From contig CM040445.1 in assembly GCA_022749755.1 (NCBI GenBank), positions 16,141,182-16,205,181 on the forward strand: a stretch of 64,000 nt of DNA, read 5' to 3'. The DNA is from Azadirachta indica. Lineage: Eukaryota > Streptophyta > Magnoliopsida > Sapindales > Meliaceae. The first letter of the stretch is position 1; each line of letters opens with the position of its first letter. This document shows positions 31,386 through 43,693 of this stretch, one piece after another. The notes beneath the pieces are model-generated. The model saw only the letters and a program-made list of their open reading frames with translations. It was not told the DNA's origin and did not search any database. The translations under genes were made by a program, and so were the position numbers.

Positions 31386-34300
31386 TCAATATGATGCCCA
31401 ATATTCTTCTTTGAAAAGATATGTTTCCCCAATAAAAATTTCTTCGTTAACACAATTTGTATCAATTAGATAACTTGTAGAGTCAATGTATGCGAATGTT
31501 ATGTACCAACTTTTTAGAAGTTGACGTAGCAACGTTTTAGTGAAGATATCAGCAAAATTTTCATTAAAGCATATCTGTTTAACCTCAATATGGTGGTTTT
31601 GTTGGAGCTCATGAATGTAGAAGAACACTGGCAAGAAATGCTTCGTTTGAGAAATGTTTCATTTAGTCACCACTAATATATTCTCTTCTAACTTATGCAA
31701 TGCATGTAACATTATCTTCGTATATTATTACTGAATATTTGTGGTAGAAGATAGGTTGCATATACTTTATACATAGTGAATAACATACTGCAACCATATA
31801 CATTCCCTATTTACTTCATATAACGCCAAAATCTCAGAATGTTTAGAGGAGGGTAGTAACAAGAGTCTGCTTTGTGGACTGCAATGAGATTGCTATGTTG
31901 TCATATGTGAAGATATAACCTATCTTCAACCATGCGTTATGAGGATCAGAGAAATAACTGACATTTACATAACTAACAAGCCCTGGTTTCTTTATTAATA
32001 ACCTATCTTCAAGTTTGTTGTTCCATAAAAGTAACGAAAATATATTTAATGCCATTCTGATATTAGTGAGCGAGCGAAAAGCTAAATCTGGCTAACAAGT
32101 TTAGAAAGAACATTATGTTTGGTCCAATACATTGTCCTGGACATAATAAAGTGCAAAATGCATTGAAATACAGTAATTCTAGACCAAGTATCTCTTCATC
32201 ATCTTCTTTAGGGTAAGATTTAGAGACTGGACAACTATGGGGGTCCTTAACTGATGGGTTTTATCCATATCAAAACATTTTAAAGTCATTTCAACATAAG
32301 CACATTCATGGATAAATATTTTGTCAGATTTGTGCTCGATCTATAGGCTAAGATAATATTTAGTTTTTCTTAAATCCTTCATCTCAAGTTCTTTTTTTTA
32401 GGTATTTAACAGTTTCAATGAGCTTTTCAAGAGTTCTAATTAAATTTGTTTCATCAACATACATGGCTATATTGGGAATCCCTGATTTTTTCTTCTTTAT
32501 AAATACATAGAAACATATAAGATTATTAGTATATCCTCATTTACTCAAATATTTGCTTAAGATTATACCACATGTGCCTAGATTACTTCAAGCCATATAA
32601 GGATCATTATAGCTTAAATGAATACAAATTACAATCTTTTGTCATAAATACTTCAAGCATTTTGAATCCTTCAAAGGCTTTCATATAAGTATTAGTGTCA
32701 AGTGACTTATAAGCTGTTACTACATCCATAAGATGCATATTAAGTTTCTCTGATATTGCCAAACTTATTGAAAATCAAAACATTATTGGATCAATCATAG
32801 GAGAATATGCTTCCTCAAAATCAAATTTTAGGTCTACGAGAGAAATGTTAAGCGACTCGTGCGATGCTCTTTGTATATGATGATCTCATTATATTTATTA
32901 TGTTTCCTTAAAAATATCTATTTATATCTAACAAGTTTGATTTTTTCAAGTGTCGACTACAAGTCTAAATACTCTATAGTTGGCAAGATAGGCCAATTCT
33001 ACTTGAATTGCTTTTTTCCAATAGAGCCAATCATACCTCTATCTAAATTTCTTCACAGTTTATGGATTATAATTATTTATCATAATTTTGGTAGCTATTA
33101 CAAATGAAAATATGTTGTCAACAACCATTTCATTATGAACCCACATCAAATGTATATATGTATAATGCTTCTTATGCTATTTTTCTCCATTTCGAGATTC
33201 TTATGCCATTCTTGGGGCTAATGCTTCTTTCACTTTAAGAATTGATGTTGGTTAGGGAACATGTTCCTCTTCAAGGGTTGATGTCACTTTAAGGACATGT
33301 GCCTCTTCAAGAGTTAATGTCCCTTTAGAGACTTGTGTCTTTTCGGGACTATTTACTCTTCTAGAGCTAGTCATTCAAAAGTTATAGGTATACTTATTGC
33401 TCGAGTATTATTTTCAACAAGATTTTGATATTTAAATCATCTTTTCTATGAAATACTATCTTTTAAACCAATTAGTCTACTATGTTTTTAGGGTGTAACA
33501 GATGATTCATTTGTTACCTTTTAATTAAATTGTTCTCCAGTAATAATCACACGAATTAATGTATTGTCAGTTGGAATATGCAATTTGGTCACTCTTGCAA
33601 TATCAATAAATGTACTTCGTAATTGATTTGCAATTTGTTAAAATTGCACTATTTTTCAAACTTTATTGTCACATTGATTTGTGCAAGGATCAAGATAAGA
33701 CATAGTAGACGTTTTCCAAGAAAATACATGTCTTTAGAAGGCATGTCCTTCAATGGTGGAAAAACTATCTCATCAAACTGATAATTCGTTAACCGTGTAG
33801 CAAATAAATCACTCATTATGGCTCAAGATATCTAATAATGGAAGGTGAATTAAAACTAATACAAATTTCTAAATAACGTTAAAATCTCATCGTAGTGTAT
33901 TGTGTAGATACTATAAGAACATACACACTATAACTACAAGTGCATAGATGAGATATATTAAGTGGATGAACATATACAAGTTATAATGGAGAATATTGAC
34001 GATAATAGTAAGTTTAAGCCAAATTAAAGTTGTAGCATGCCAAATAGCCTGATCCCATGCAGAATTTGGTAATTGAGTACATAAAAGTAAAGTTCTAGCA
34101 ATTACCTAGAACTTAATGAGTGATTCGACTAATCCATTTTAAGTATGAACATGTGAAACTAGATGTATTATATTAGTCCTTACTAATGTGCAATAATTAC
34201 TAAATACTTTAGAAATAAAGTCACCAATACTATCTAGACATAGAGTCTTGATTGGATGATGAAAATGTACAATTAACTTTATAATATATGCAAGCAATCT

Positions 34301-34700
34301 ACAAATACGACATTACATATAGATAACATACACATATATGGCCATCAAGCTGATTCATCAATTAAGACTATAAAATAGTGAAATTGTCCATTAGGTGAGT
34401 GAATTAGCTTATAAATATCTCATTGAATTCTTTGTAACAATGATAAAGACTCAAATCCTATTTTAGAAAGGAATGCTTTAATCACTAATTTTTCTTGTGA
34501 GCAAGTGGAGCAAATATTTTTATTAGACAATGAAATCTTTTGGTTTTTAATTCGTGTCCATGAGAAATCTCTGCAATTTTATGCATCATTGTGGATTCTA
34601 GGTGACTAAGATTGCTATGCTATAAGATAAACATGTTTGTACCAATGAGCTTCTATTTCATTACTACATAACTTTCAATTGCATTTATAATTGTATAATA
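31386..34700 (-). pseudogene. Ty1/copia pol relic (integrase to RNase H)
   Basis: Read leftward through many stops. About 34700-33500 has integrase C-terminal and linker remnants. About 32900-32200 has polymerase remnants, including an eroded catalytic box (about 32450-32470, MYVDETN). About 32055-31843 encodes the Tyr/Ser-rich motif before RNase H (YFSDPHNAWLKIGYIFTYDN). The end, 31634-31386, has the copia RNase H tail HIEVKQICFNENFADIFTK. Left of the stop at 31386, TTTGTACTC...TTTTATCCCATTAAG resembles the sequence after many copia pol genes. Gag and clear LTRs are not found. An old, degenerate copy. Confidence 0.7.
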
Positions 34701-35511
34701 CATACAATCCGGATGACAATATTGGAGCTTTTTCTAGTATACATTTCTTGCCTGAGACATTAAAGTAATATAAAGATATTTTCTATTATTCTCATTTAAA
34801 GTCTCAATATAATATTTATTTCAATGGATTTCTTTAAAGCTAAGCAAATTTATGCTAAATTTGCTAAAATACAAGGCATTATGTATACATAATCTAACAA
34901 AATTAGGGCTCTTGAAAGCTTTCAATAAAGTCTATAACGCTTGATATAATATTCATTTAGCTTTAATATTTTTTAAGTTTAAGAAATAATTCTTATCTGC
35001 AAGAATATTGTAGGTAGTTGTACTATTAGTTAGGCATACATCCTCAAATCTCCTTTTCAAAAGAGATAGCACCCTTTTTCATGCCTATGTTCTTTTATAA
35101 GGTTATTTGTATCAATTATCATGATAGTAAAAGACAAAAATATAATTTATATTATGTCAAGAGAGTTATAAAAGACAAACTATATAAAATACAATAATTA
35201 AATTGTAAATAATATAAATATTTCCAATAAAGAAACATCAAAATAACTAAAATAGTTTCAATATTCTCTTCATTTTCATAGGAACTTAATGAGATTTTAT
35301 TAGATATTTCAAAGTGCTACTACTACACAATTGATGTCATTTCATACCATGTAAGTGACAAAATTTGTCACATTGTAAAAATTTCACTTTTAGTAGTTAA
35401 ATATAATAATTTTTTGTAATTATAAGATTTGTAGCCATTGTAGAGGCAATAATGTAACTTTTTCATCATTTTTTACATCTCAATATATGATTCCATTTAC
35501 TTTTGGAATGG
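34701..35511. other. AT-rich intergenic sequence
   Basis: No gene supported. It may include further eroded retroelement sequence from the relic on its left. Confidence 0.3.
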
Positions 35512-36690
35512 TAAGGAAAGAGAAAATACCAATTTTTCTCCTAATTTTTGGTTCTTTTACCACTTATCTCTCGACATTTCAAAACTATATTTTACCCCTA
35601 TTGTAATAACTCTTAACACTGACATTTCATTTTTTGAAGATATATTCCTTTATTGTCCCTAGAAACAAAAATGGGCCTAACCCATAACTTGGCCCAACTA
35701 AATTAGAGAAAAAACAAATTATTTGTGATTATGGAAGTTTGAACTCAAACCTTAATATTTGAAATTCAAATTTAACCATTAAATTGAACTAATTATAACT
35801 ATTAATCAAGTACACAATATTATTTATTGTGAGCATATATTGGATAGATAATTAAATAAAGATCAACTACAAAAAACTCAAAAAAATAACTAGAATAAAA
35901 TTATTTAATGAAAAGTAATTTCAAATTAAAAAATTACTAATAATAAAAAGAATTAAAGTCATAATGTAATAAATTTATTTTTAAAAAATTTTTAGAATAA
36001 AATTAAATAAAAATAAAAAGAACAAAATCTAAATTTCTTGTAAAAATAATTTATGAAAATGATATTTTGTAAAAATTGATAATGAATAAGATTTGTTTAT
36101 AAATTGTTATAATTTAAAAACATATTATTCAATAATTATTCTAAAGAATTTAAAAATTAAAATTAATTATAAACTTAATAAAAAAGAAATTCTTTTATTT
36201 TTATAATTTTTACATTAACTTTTTGAAAAATTTTTAAAATTTTTCTTTTTTTATTTAACTTTATTTTTTGTTGGATCATTTTATTTTTATTATTGTTTTA
36301 AATTTTTGAAATCATTATTTATTTAATCGTCCATCTACTGTCTATAACATATAACATGGTGCATGTATATTTAATTAGTAAGTTTGTTTAGTGGGAAAGA
36401 ATTAAATTTTCAAGTCTAAGGTCTAGATTCAAACTTCTATAATTACAAAATATCCTTTTTTTCTTTTTTTTTTAAAGAATCAAGTTAGGTTAGGTTATAG
36501 TTGAGGCCTAATACAAATTTAATTTTGTTAGGGATAAATATGTCCAATGACAAAAAAGTAATAATAATTAACAGCCAAATTTTTGCAGTAGAGGTAAAAT
36601 ATAGTTTTGAAATATTAGAGAGATCAGTGATAAAAGTACCAAAAAACTCAGGGGAGAAATTGGCATTTTTTTGTAAATAAATGATCATGA
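35512..36690. mobile_element. Non-autonomous element with long terminal inverted repeats
   Basis: 35525-35790 matches 36410-36690 in inverted orientation, for example ATTTCAAAACTATATTTTAC in the left arm. About 1.2 kb long with arms of at least 220 bases and an A/T-rich middle, no transposase. Long arms suggest a Mutator-like or foldback type. Target duplication not identified. The frame at 36485-36733 is inside the right arm and is not a gene. Confidence 0.55.
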
Positions 36691-37225
36691 TAGTAAATCT
36701 ATTTAGGTAAAAGAACATGAGTCCAATTTTCAATATCTATACTCATGAATTCAGTCGTGAGGTATCATAAATAAAGCTGAGCTATATTTAGCAATAAATA
36801 TACAATCCTGCATTCATGTTCTTACTTTAAGAAATTATGTTGCACTAGTAGTTTCATTAATAATGAGAAAAAAAATAATTTCAATTATTTATCCTTTAGG
36901 AATATTTTCCTTTCTCTTTTAATGGTACCTTCTATGCTTATTGCATGGCAATGCATTTTAACATAACCCATGAAAAATATTGAGCACATATATTTAGAAC
37001 TTTAAGTTCTAATTATATTCAGAATTTTGGCTTTGATTCAAAAACTTATGTTCATGATTTTAAGTTCTGATTCATAAATTAATATTCAAAACTACAGGTT
37101 CTACTTTAATAAATTATATTTGGAACCTCAAGCTCTATCATAATAATTATTACCCGTTCTAATAGAGTATCAATTCAAAAAAATTAGATTCTCATTTTAA
37201 TAATTGTTAGATGGAATTCTTTGTT
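36691..37225. other. Intergenic sequence with reiterated AAGTTCTAAT-type motif
   Basis: From 36990 to 37200, and again at 37885-38110 beyond the hAT-type element, degenerate units of about 40 bases repeat a phrase like TTAAGTTCTAATT. The element at 37234 was inserted into this array. No gene. Confidence 0.4.
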
Positions 37226-37877
37226 CTTATAATTAGGGATGGCAAAATTCCCCACGGTTCCCCAAACCCACGGGGATCCACCCTCAACGAGGAAAAATTT
37301 AGATAAATTTTGGGGAATGGGGCGGGGAATAGGGAGAAATTAATCCTCAATTTATTAATGGGATGGGATTGATTTACCTCTCCCCACCCCACCTCCACCC
37401 CATTCCTCAATAAAATATAATATAAATATATTATAATTTATAAATATAATTTTATATATGTAAATATAATTTTATATTATAATTTTTAAAATAATATATT
37501 ATAATTAAATGTAATTAGTAATAAAAAAAAATTATGAAGTTATGAATTAATGTTATAAAAAATAGAATATATAAATAAAAAGCAAAAGATTAAAAATTAA
37601 AAAGACCCTATATTGTGTTTCCAATAATATATTAATAATATTTTAATTTAATTTAATTAAATTCTTATATTATTAAAATTAATTTATAAAAATAATATAA
37701 AATGAGGAATTGATATGGGAATGAGGAACTCATTCCCCGTGTGGAGATTCTCCATCCTCATTCCATTAAATTTAGTGAGGAATGGAGAGGGGAATGGAGA
37801 TTAAAATAGAAAAGGGGGTGGGGAATGGGGCATGCCTCCCAACCCCAACCCGCCCCATTGCCATCCCTACTTATAAT
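37226..37877. mobile_element. hAT-type non-autonomous element with perfect 8-bp target duplication
   Basis: The element proper is 37234-37869 (636 bases). It starts TAGGGATGGCAAAATTCCCC and ends CCCCATTGCCATCCCTA, giving a 12-base perfect terminal inverted repeat TAGGGATGGCAA. It is flanked on both sides by CTTATAAT (37226-37233 and 37870-37877), the 8-base duplication typical of hAT. C/G-rich subterminal runs (CCCCACCCC, GGGGTGGGGAATGGGG) contrast with an A/T-rich middle. No transposase. The best-delimited mobile element in the window, and probably among the youngest. Confidence 0.9.
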
Positions 37878-38412
37878 CATTACATAAAACTTTAAGTCCT
37901 TTGTTATATGAAACTTCAGATTCTTATAATTGTTGTAAGAAACTTTGACTTCATGTAATTGACGTATGATAATTTAGGCTTATACAGATAGATCTAAAAT
38001 TGCAAGTTCTAGTATAATAGTTTTTAATTCAGAATTTTGGGTTCTAATTAGCTATTCCATTTGAAAACTTCAAGTCCTATGACCTCGTTATTTTACTAGC
38101 TTCAAGTTGTAACAATACTTAACAATATTGATAATAACACAACTCAAATAAATATTGAAATTAAAATTAATATCAACACGAAATAAATAACAGAAATAAA
38201 TATACATAATATATTATTTTTATTTTCTATTATGGAAGATTCAATTTAATGGAAACCATAGGACATATTCATGAGGACAATTATATAGTAATAAATATAT
38301 TGAAAACAATATAACATGAAAGTATTTAATTAACAAAATGATATAAGAAAAATTAAATAAATTCTTCACATACTTGAATCAACAAATCGTGCTAATAACG
38401 TACTATAATAAA
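37878..38412. other. Continuation of the reiterated AAGTTCTAAT array, then AT-rich sequence
   Basis: The degenerate array resumes up to about 38110. From there to 38412 no feature is seen. Confidence 0.35.
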
Positions 38413-38910
38413 ATGTTGAAATGTAAAATATTTAAACTACACATAATTTTATATAATAAAATAAAAAAAGATGGACAATATTTTATATCTAAAAGCAAGC
38501 CTTTTATAAACTTTGCAAGGCTATGGAAATTTCCATTTCTTTTTGTCCTTCAATTGAATGAATAGACAACCACTACACACATGCATTATAATGAAAATTC
38601 AAGGAGGGTGGACGAGAAATTGACGATGTGGAATTTGTGAAGTCGGTGTAAGAAAACTTCCATCAACTTGGACAAAATCAAAAAGAAATTATTAATTATT
38701 AGTTGCAAATACAAAGAAGTGAGAAAGAAAAAATGCAGAGAGAAGATGTAAAATCTTATGGATATTTTGCTTAAAGGAGAAGATAGGAAGAGAGAATATG
38801 TATTGATTAATTATTAAACGGAGAGCGAAAGGATATTGATGGGAGAGAGTAAATTACAATAGAAAGAGGAAAAAAAATTAATTAATTGATTCCGCGTAAC
38901 TTAATTTTCG
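38413..38910. repeat. Direct-repeat right copy and inverted-repeat right arm
   Basis: 38413-38660 pairs with 30943-31235 in direct orientation. 38745-38910 pairs with 30545-30700 in inverted orientation. The frames here are not genes. Confidence 0.45.
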
Positions 38911-39084
38911 CCCCCTTTTTTTTTTTTTCCTTTAATGTAAGAGTTTAAAATTAGTTTATTAAAATGTGTAAAATTACGGGACATATATATATATACACAC
39001 ACACATGTAAAACAATAAAAGGATTCAGACATTGCAACTGCACCATACAACTACTGTGTTGTAACGAATGCCCTTATTATATAT

Positions 39085-39195
39085 TGTTAAGCAGTCTCCA
39101 ACGAGGTCAAATGGCAAGGAAAAAATTGAACTGCGACTGCATAATTTATGAATGCCTTAGTTAGCTACTAAACACTTCAAGAAGTTTCATGCTAA
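39085..39195 (-). promoter_or_regulatory. TNL promoter block in reverse orientation
   Basis: 39124-39195 is the reverse complement of the boundary/promoter block seen ahead of copies 2, 5 and 6. In minus orientation it reads AGCATGAAACTTCTTGAAG and later ATGCAGTCGCAGTTCAA. Just left, AAGCAGTCTCCAACGAGGTC (39090-39109) is in plus orientation and matches 23560-23580. So two pieces of one module meet head to head. No TNL exon lies next to it. Confidence 0.55.
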
Positions 39196-39196
39196 A

Positions 39197-39616
39197 TGCT
39201 CGTTTGGTTTGATTTTTTCATTGGCTAAAAGAGTTTCTTTAATGATAAAAACTCTTTTCAAATTTTTTAATGTCATTTGGTTAACAATGAAAAAGAGTTT
39301 TTGGGAATTAAAAAAGCTGTTTTTCTTCTATTGGAAGAAGCCCAAAATTTGGGCTTTTGACAGTAGAGCTTTCCCAACTTTTTTAAAAGGTGAAATTGTT
39401 TAAAATACCCTTACTTTATTTTAAAAATTTTACGTAATTTCTTTAAAATAAAACATTAAAAATTTGTCTATTAAAATAATTACTCAAAATTTTCTCAAAA
39501 GTCATTTGTAACGACCAAACGATTAATTAATTTTTATTAAAAACTCTACTCATAAAAGTTTTACGAATAAAAGCTCTACTTTGAAAAACTCTATTTAAAA
39601 AGTTATATCAAACGAA
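39197..39616. mobile_element. MITE with GCTCGTTTGG-type ends
   Basis: Left end ATGCTCGTTTGGTTTGA; right end ATATCAAACGAACGCTAA, an imperfect inverted repeat. TAA borders both ends (39193-39195 and 39615-39617), the 3-base target preference of PIF/Harbinger-type MITEs. About 420 bases, no coding sequence despite the open frame at 39209-39403. Relatives lie at 42180-42560 and partly at 60080-60210. Confidence 0.55.
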
Positions 39617-39715
39617 CGCTAAGTCATTACATTTGTTTTCCCATAATAATATATATATATATACATATATATTATTACATCTGTTTTGCCAAAATTCATA
39701 TATATACACGGGTGG

Positions 39716-41108
39716 AGTGCCTCAAGGGTTTGAGGGGGCCTTGGCCCCCAAATTCCATAAAAATTTTTATTAAAATATTTATATTTTAACTTTATTTCTT
39801 AAATCTATATACAGTTTAATTTTTATACTTTAAAATATTATCAATTTATCTCTTAATTTATTTATTATTTTTAAAATACTATTTAATTAATTTTACTTTA
39901 GAGTCGTTTTAACCTTTCAAAAATTTTGTCATAGGAATTTTTTTACATACCTCTCCTGAGATTTGTGAAAATTTCAATTTACAGAAATATTTGAGAAAAA
40001 GGTCATAAACCTCCGCTATAATGTTAATAATAATTGCCTTACCGAATTTCGAACCCAAGACCCATAAGGAAAAAAAGCCAATACTCTAACCATTACACTA
40101 AACACATTCTTTTATATGTTCAATTGATAATAAATAATTATTAAAATTCTATATAATAACTTTAAACTAAAATCATTATCTAATAATAATAAAATTATTC
40201 TTAAATAATTATTAAAAAATAAATTAAAATTTTTTTCAAATAAAATTATTCTGAAATTATTGTTAGCGCTAATAATTTTAAAAAATTATTTTAAAATAAT
40301 TGTTAAGTAAAATAAATTATTTTATTTAAAGAAACAAATATAAATAATGATAATAGTTATTATTCTTAAATAATTATTAAATAAAATAAATTTAAATTGT
40401 TATAAAATAAAATTATTCTATAATTATTGTTAGCACTAATAATTTTAAAAAATTATTTTTAAATAATTATTAAGTAAAATAAATTATTTTATTAAAGAAA
40501 CAAATATAAATAACGATAATAGTTTTTAAATTTTATAATTTCATGATAATAATAATTTTGATTTTAAGTTATTATATAGAATTTTAATGATTATAAAATT
40601 ATTTTTGCATTATAAATTTTTTATGATAACAAAATAATTTTAATTATTAAAGAAATTATTACATATCTATTGTCAAATGAATTATTTATTAAAAATTAAA
40701 AAACATATTTCATAAATATGTGTGGTGAGATGGTTAGAGTACTGGTTTTCCTTTCTAAAGGTTCCGAGTTGGAATTTGAGCAACGTGAATATTATTTTGC
40801 AATAACTTGGGGGTATTTTGATAAATTTGCTCTTTGTTAACGGAGGACAAACGCCTTAGGGGAGGTTTGTGACCCTTTCCCTAAATGTTTCTGTAATTTG
40901 AAATTCAAACCTTAGGGGAGGTACGTGAAAATATTCCTATTCTTGAGACGGAGCCACGTCAGCCAACGCAGGCGCTATAAAAAATTCATAATTTTTAAAT
41001 AAAATATCAATTTAACCCTTTAAAGTTTATTTATTTTCTCTTAATCTCTATAAATATTAAATCATTACATTTTATCCTCAAAACGTTAGTTTCTGTCCCC
41101 GCCACTGT
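39716..41108. mobile_element. Composite: outer inverted-repeat element with inner long-TIR element
   Basis: The outer ends (TATATACACGGGTGGAG at the left; GGCGGGGACAG read inward from the right, 41090-41108) look like the CAGTGGCGGAG-type ends of a common plant DNA-transposon class. The left has the usual GGGGGCCTTGGCCCCC palindrome at 39739-39754. Inside, 39930-40943 is a second element whose arms match in inverted orientation (AGGAATTTTTTTACATACCT against AGGAATATTTTCACGTACCT) over about 170 bases. Within it, a 167-base unit is tandemly doubled (about 40240-40560). No transposase. Nested insertion is inferred from the order of the ends. Confidence 0.5.
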
Positions 41109-41939
41109 ATATATTAATATTATTTTGTTGACGCCTGTTTGACCCACTACGTAAGAGATATTACATGAACTTTGGAAAAACAAATTAACTAATTAGCATC
41201 AAACTTCCTGGAAAGTATGTAATTAATAAAGGCATTAATAAATTATTCAGTCGCAAATTCAATTTCTCCTCGTAATTTCTGAATCTCCTAGTTTAATTCA
41301 TTCTCAGAAGCGAAAAACAGAACAAGAAACCGGAAAGAGAGCACTCTTCGCGTGAAATTCTGAAAAATTTCACTTTAGTCTCTATATTTATAATATTTTA
41401 TATGTCTACTATTAGTTTTATAGATATTGCAAATTAGTCTAAAACAATTTATGAATATTTTTGTATTGTACTCAAATTTTGTCTTACCCAATTTCGTTAA
41501 ATTCCGGCATTTTTAATTTTGTATTTGTACATTTTTTATATTCTACTATAATTTAAAATCTTTATAAATATTACATTTGACAAGTCTTTGTAATTTGGAG
41601 AAATTTTTAAGTCCATTTACTCGATACTTTATAACTTACTTTATATAAGAATAAGAAATTTCTAATTGTTAAATGAAGTTGTGTACTTAATTTCAGATTT
41701 TACTAGTATGAAAAATTTTAATCTCAAAGATTTGTAGAAAAGGTAGAACCAATGACTAATTTTACATGAAAATTACACATATATTAGGAAGCAAAACACT
41801 GTAATTTCTCCTTCATTTACGTCCCAAAAAGTCAAAATCATTGGCCAGTAAGATAGTATATATATATATATCACTACGTAAGGGATCTAGCATGAACACT
41901 TTCTTCTTGTCATTTCTAAATCTCTCTCATCAATCGAAC
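41109..41939 (+). promoter_or_regulatory. Two promoter modules ahead of copy 4
   Basis: The first has CCCACTACGTAAGAGAT (41143-41159), the boundary block (41195-41270) and an ATTCAGTCGCAAATTCAATT. The second has TCACTACGTAAGGGATC (41871-41887), preceded by 41650-41860 flank sequence shared with 60520-60700. Two modules in a row with no exon between them suggest that one unit was lost by recombination between modules. Confidence 0.5.
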
Positions 41940-42042
41940 TATTGATAGCAAGCACGTAAACTCAATATTGAAGGAATCACCCGACTGGGGTTTTGCTTTG
42001 AGCGAAGCTGCCAATTTGTCTGGCTTGATTCTTATCTGTTAG
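41940..42042 (+). pseudogene. TNL-derived copy 4: TIR exon stub
   Basis: Only the end of the TIR-linker exon is readable (GFALSEAANLSG), with the donor AG|GTAACT at 42042/42043. The following intron (42043-42767) contains a MITE-like insertion. Confidence 0.5.
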
Positions 42043-42179
42043 GTAACTTCTTTTCATTACTGCTGCAAAAAATACTATTTGATGCTAATTAATAAAAACC
42101 ATTTATTAAAATTAGCTACGCTTAACTTTATGCAAATGGTAGGCTAGCTATTTAATGTAAAAGTGCAGGTTTAAATGCT

Positions 42180-42560
42180 AAGTGGCCGTTCGGCCTTTTC
42201 ATTTGCTTAAAAAGGGTTTTTTCTGGTAAAAATATTTTTCATATTTTTTCAAATTGTTTTGTTGATATTAAAAAAGAGATTTTAGAAATTAAAAAATTAT
42301 TTTTTTCTATTACAAGAAATCTAAAATTTAAGTTTTAGTGTTAGAATTTTTCAAGGTTTTTTAAAAGTAAAATTATTTAAAATATCGTTACTTTATTTTA
42401 AAAATTTTACGTTATTTAGAATATTGAAAACTTGTTTATTAAAATAATTAATTATTTAAAATTTCTCAAAAATTATTTATAATAATCAAACCATTAATAA
42501 AATTTTGTTAAATGATCTACTTATAAAAGATTTACTCTAACAGCGTCTTCTTAAGAAATT
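42180..42560. mobile_element. MITE relative inside the copy 4 intron
   Basis: Aligns loosely with 39197-39616 (shared TACTTTATTTTAAAAATTTT tract and a CGTTCGG-type left end), but its ends are eroded. It lies between the TIR stub and the NB-ARC exon. Confidence 0.4.
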
Positions 42561-42767
42561 ATACTGAACAAAGCTTAAAATATTTTATACTCAAAGATAT
42601 AAATTGGGATTCAATTTTTGTTTTCCAATTAATTTTGTGGTTGAATATTAATTAAGTTAATTATTAAGCTCTTGTTTAGAAACAATTACTAATATTTAAA
42701 AATACAGTGTCTATTTAAATTTTTTTTAATTGATTTGAAATTTATGATTATTTTTGTATTTTTGTAG

Positions 42768-43557
42768 GCCTAAACCAGCACTTGAGAAAATTGTGGAAGA
42801 CATTTTAAAAGAGTTTCATACTTATTTTTTCAAGAGATTGAATATGTATCATGACGGAGAATTGGTTAAATACGAATCATTTGTTGAAGACATTATTTCA
42901 TTATTAAGTGATGGATCTGAAGATTCTTACACTTTAGGCATTTGGAGCATGTTTATTATTGGCAAGGCAACACTTGTTCTTAACGTTTTCATCAAAATGT
43001 TTAGTTCTTTTGATGCTTCTTGCTTTATTCCAAATGTTAAAGGAGAAGAATTAAGGCCTGGTGGCTTAGATCACTTGCGACGAGAACTTTATTTTAAATT
43101 ATTAGAGGGCGAAAGTTTGAATTCTAGCGTTCCTGGTTTCGACCTTGATCTTGAAACTCAAAGGCTACGACACAAGAAGGTTTTGATTGTTCTTAATGAT
43201 GTGACTAGCAGTCAACAAATAGAATTCTTAATAGGAAGTCTTGATCGGTTCATGCCAGGAAGTGTTATCATAGTGACAACAGGAGATCACAATGTTCTCA
43301 AAAATATTGGAGCAGAAATATTCAAGATGAAGGGATTAGCAAATGGTGATGCTCCTAAGCTTTTTAGTCGAGAAGCCCTTAGACGAAACCATCCTGATGT
43401 AGCTTATATGGAAGTTTTTAATAATGTAATAGAATCTGCTAGAGATGTTCCATTAGCTCTCAAAATTTCTAGGAGTTCTCTTTCTGGAAGTAAAGGAGAA
43501 AGGATAATAATATTGAGAAGACAAAAACAAGATCTTCCAAGGAAACGTCATAGTACA
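42768..43557 (+). CDS. TNL-derived copy 4: NB-ARC exon, open but motif-dead
   Basis: After the TTTTTGTAG acceptor (42767), the exon runs open for 263 codons to a phase-0 donor (ACA|GTAAGG at 43557/43558). It begins PKPALEKIVEDILKEFHTYF. The P-loop, normally GMGGIGKTT, reads SMFIIGKAT. Kinase-2 is VLIVLNDV, the second-to-last Asp pair broken. RNBS-B is TTGDHNVL, the Arg lost. GLPL is roughly kept (RDVPLALK). The winged helix and MHD are deleted: after about residue 240 the frame jumps to the basic end of the exon. Relatives would need these for nucleotide binding. So the reading frame survived while function was lost, or the frame is open by chance. Confidence 0.65.
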
Positions 43558-43693
43558 GTAAGGAAAATGGTATTTAACTTTTGTTATGAGACTACACAAT
43601 CATTTCTTCCTAAAAGAAAAGTTTATAATACCCAACATACCACGTTATATGTAAATAATCTAAAAAGTAAACTTGTTTTCCCTTTGTCTACAG

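Noticed and set aside
40020..40110. tRNA-like phrases (CGAACCCAAGACC, CTCTAACCATTACACT).
   Set aside because: No cloverleaf can be drawn; they belong to the inverted arms of a DNA transposon, which often carry such tRNA-like text.
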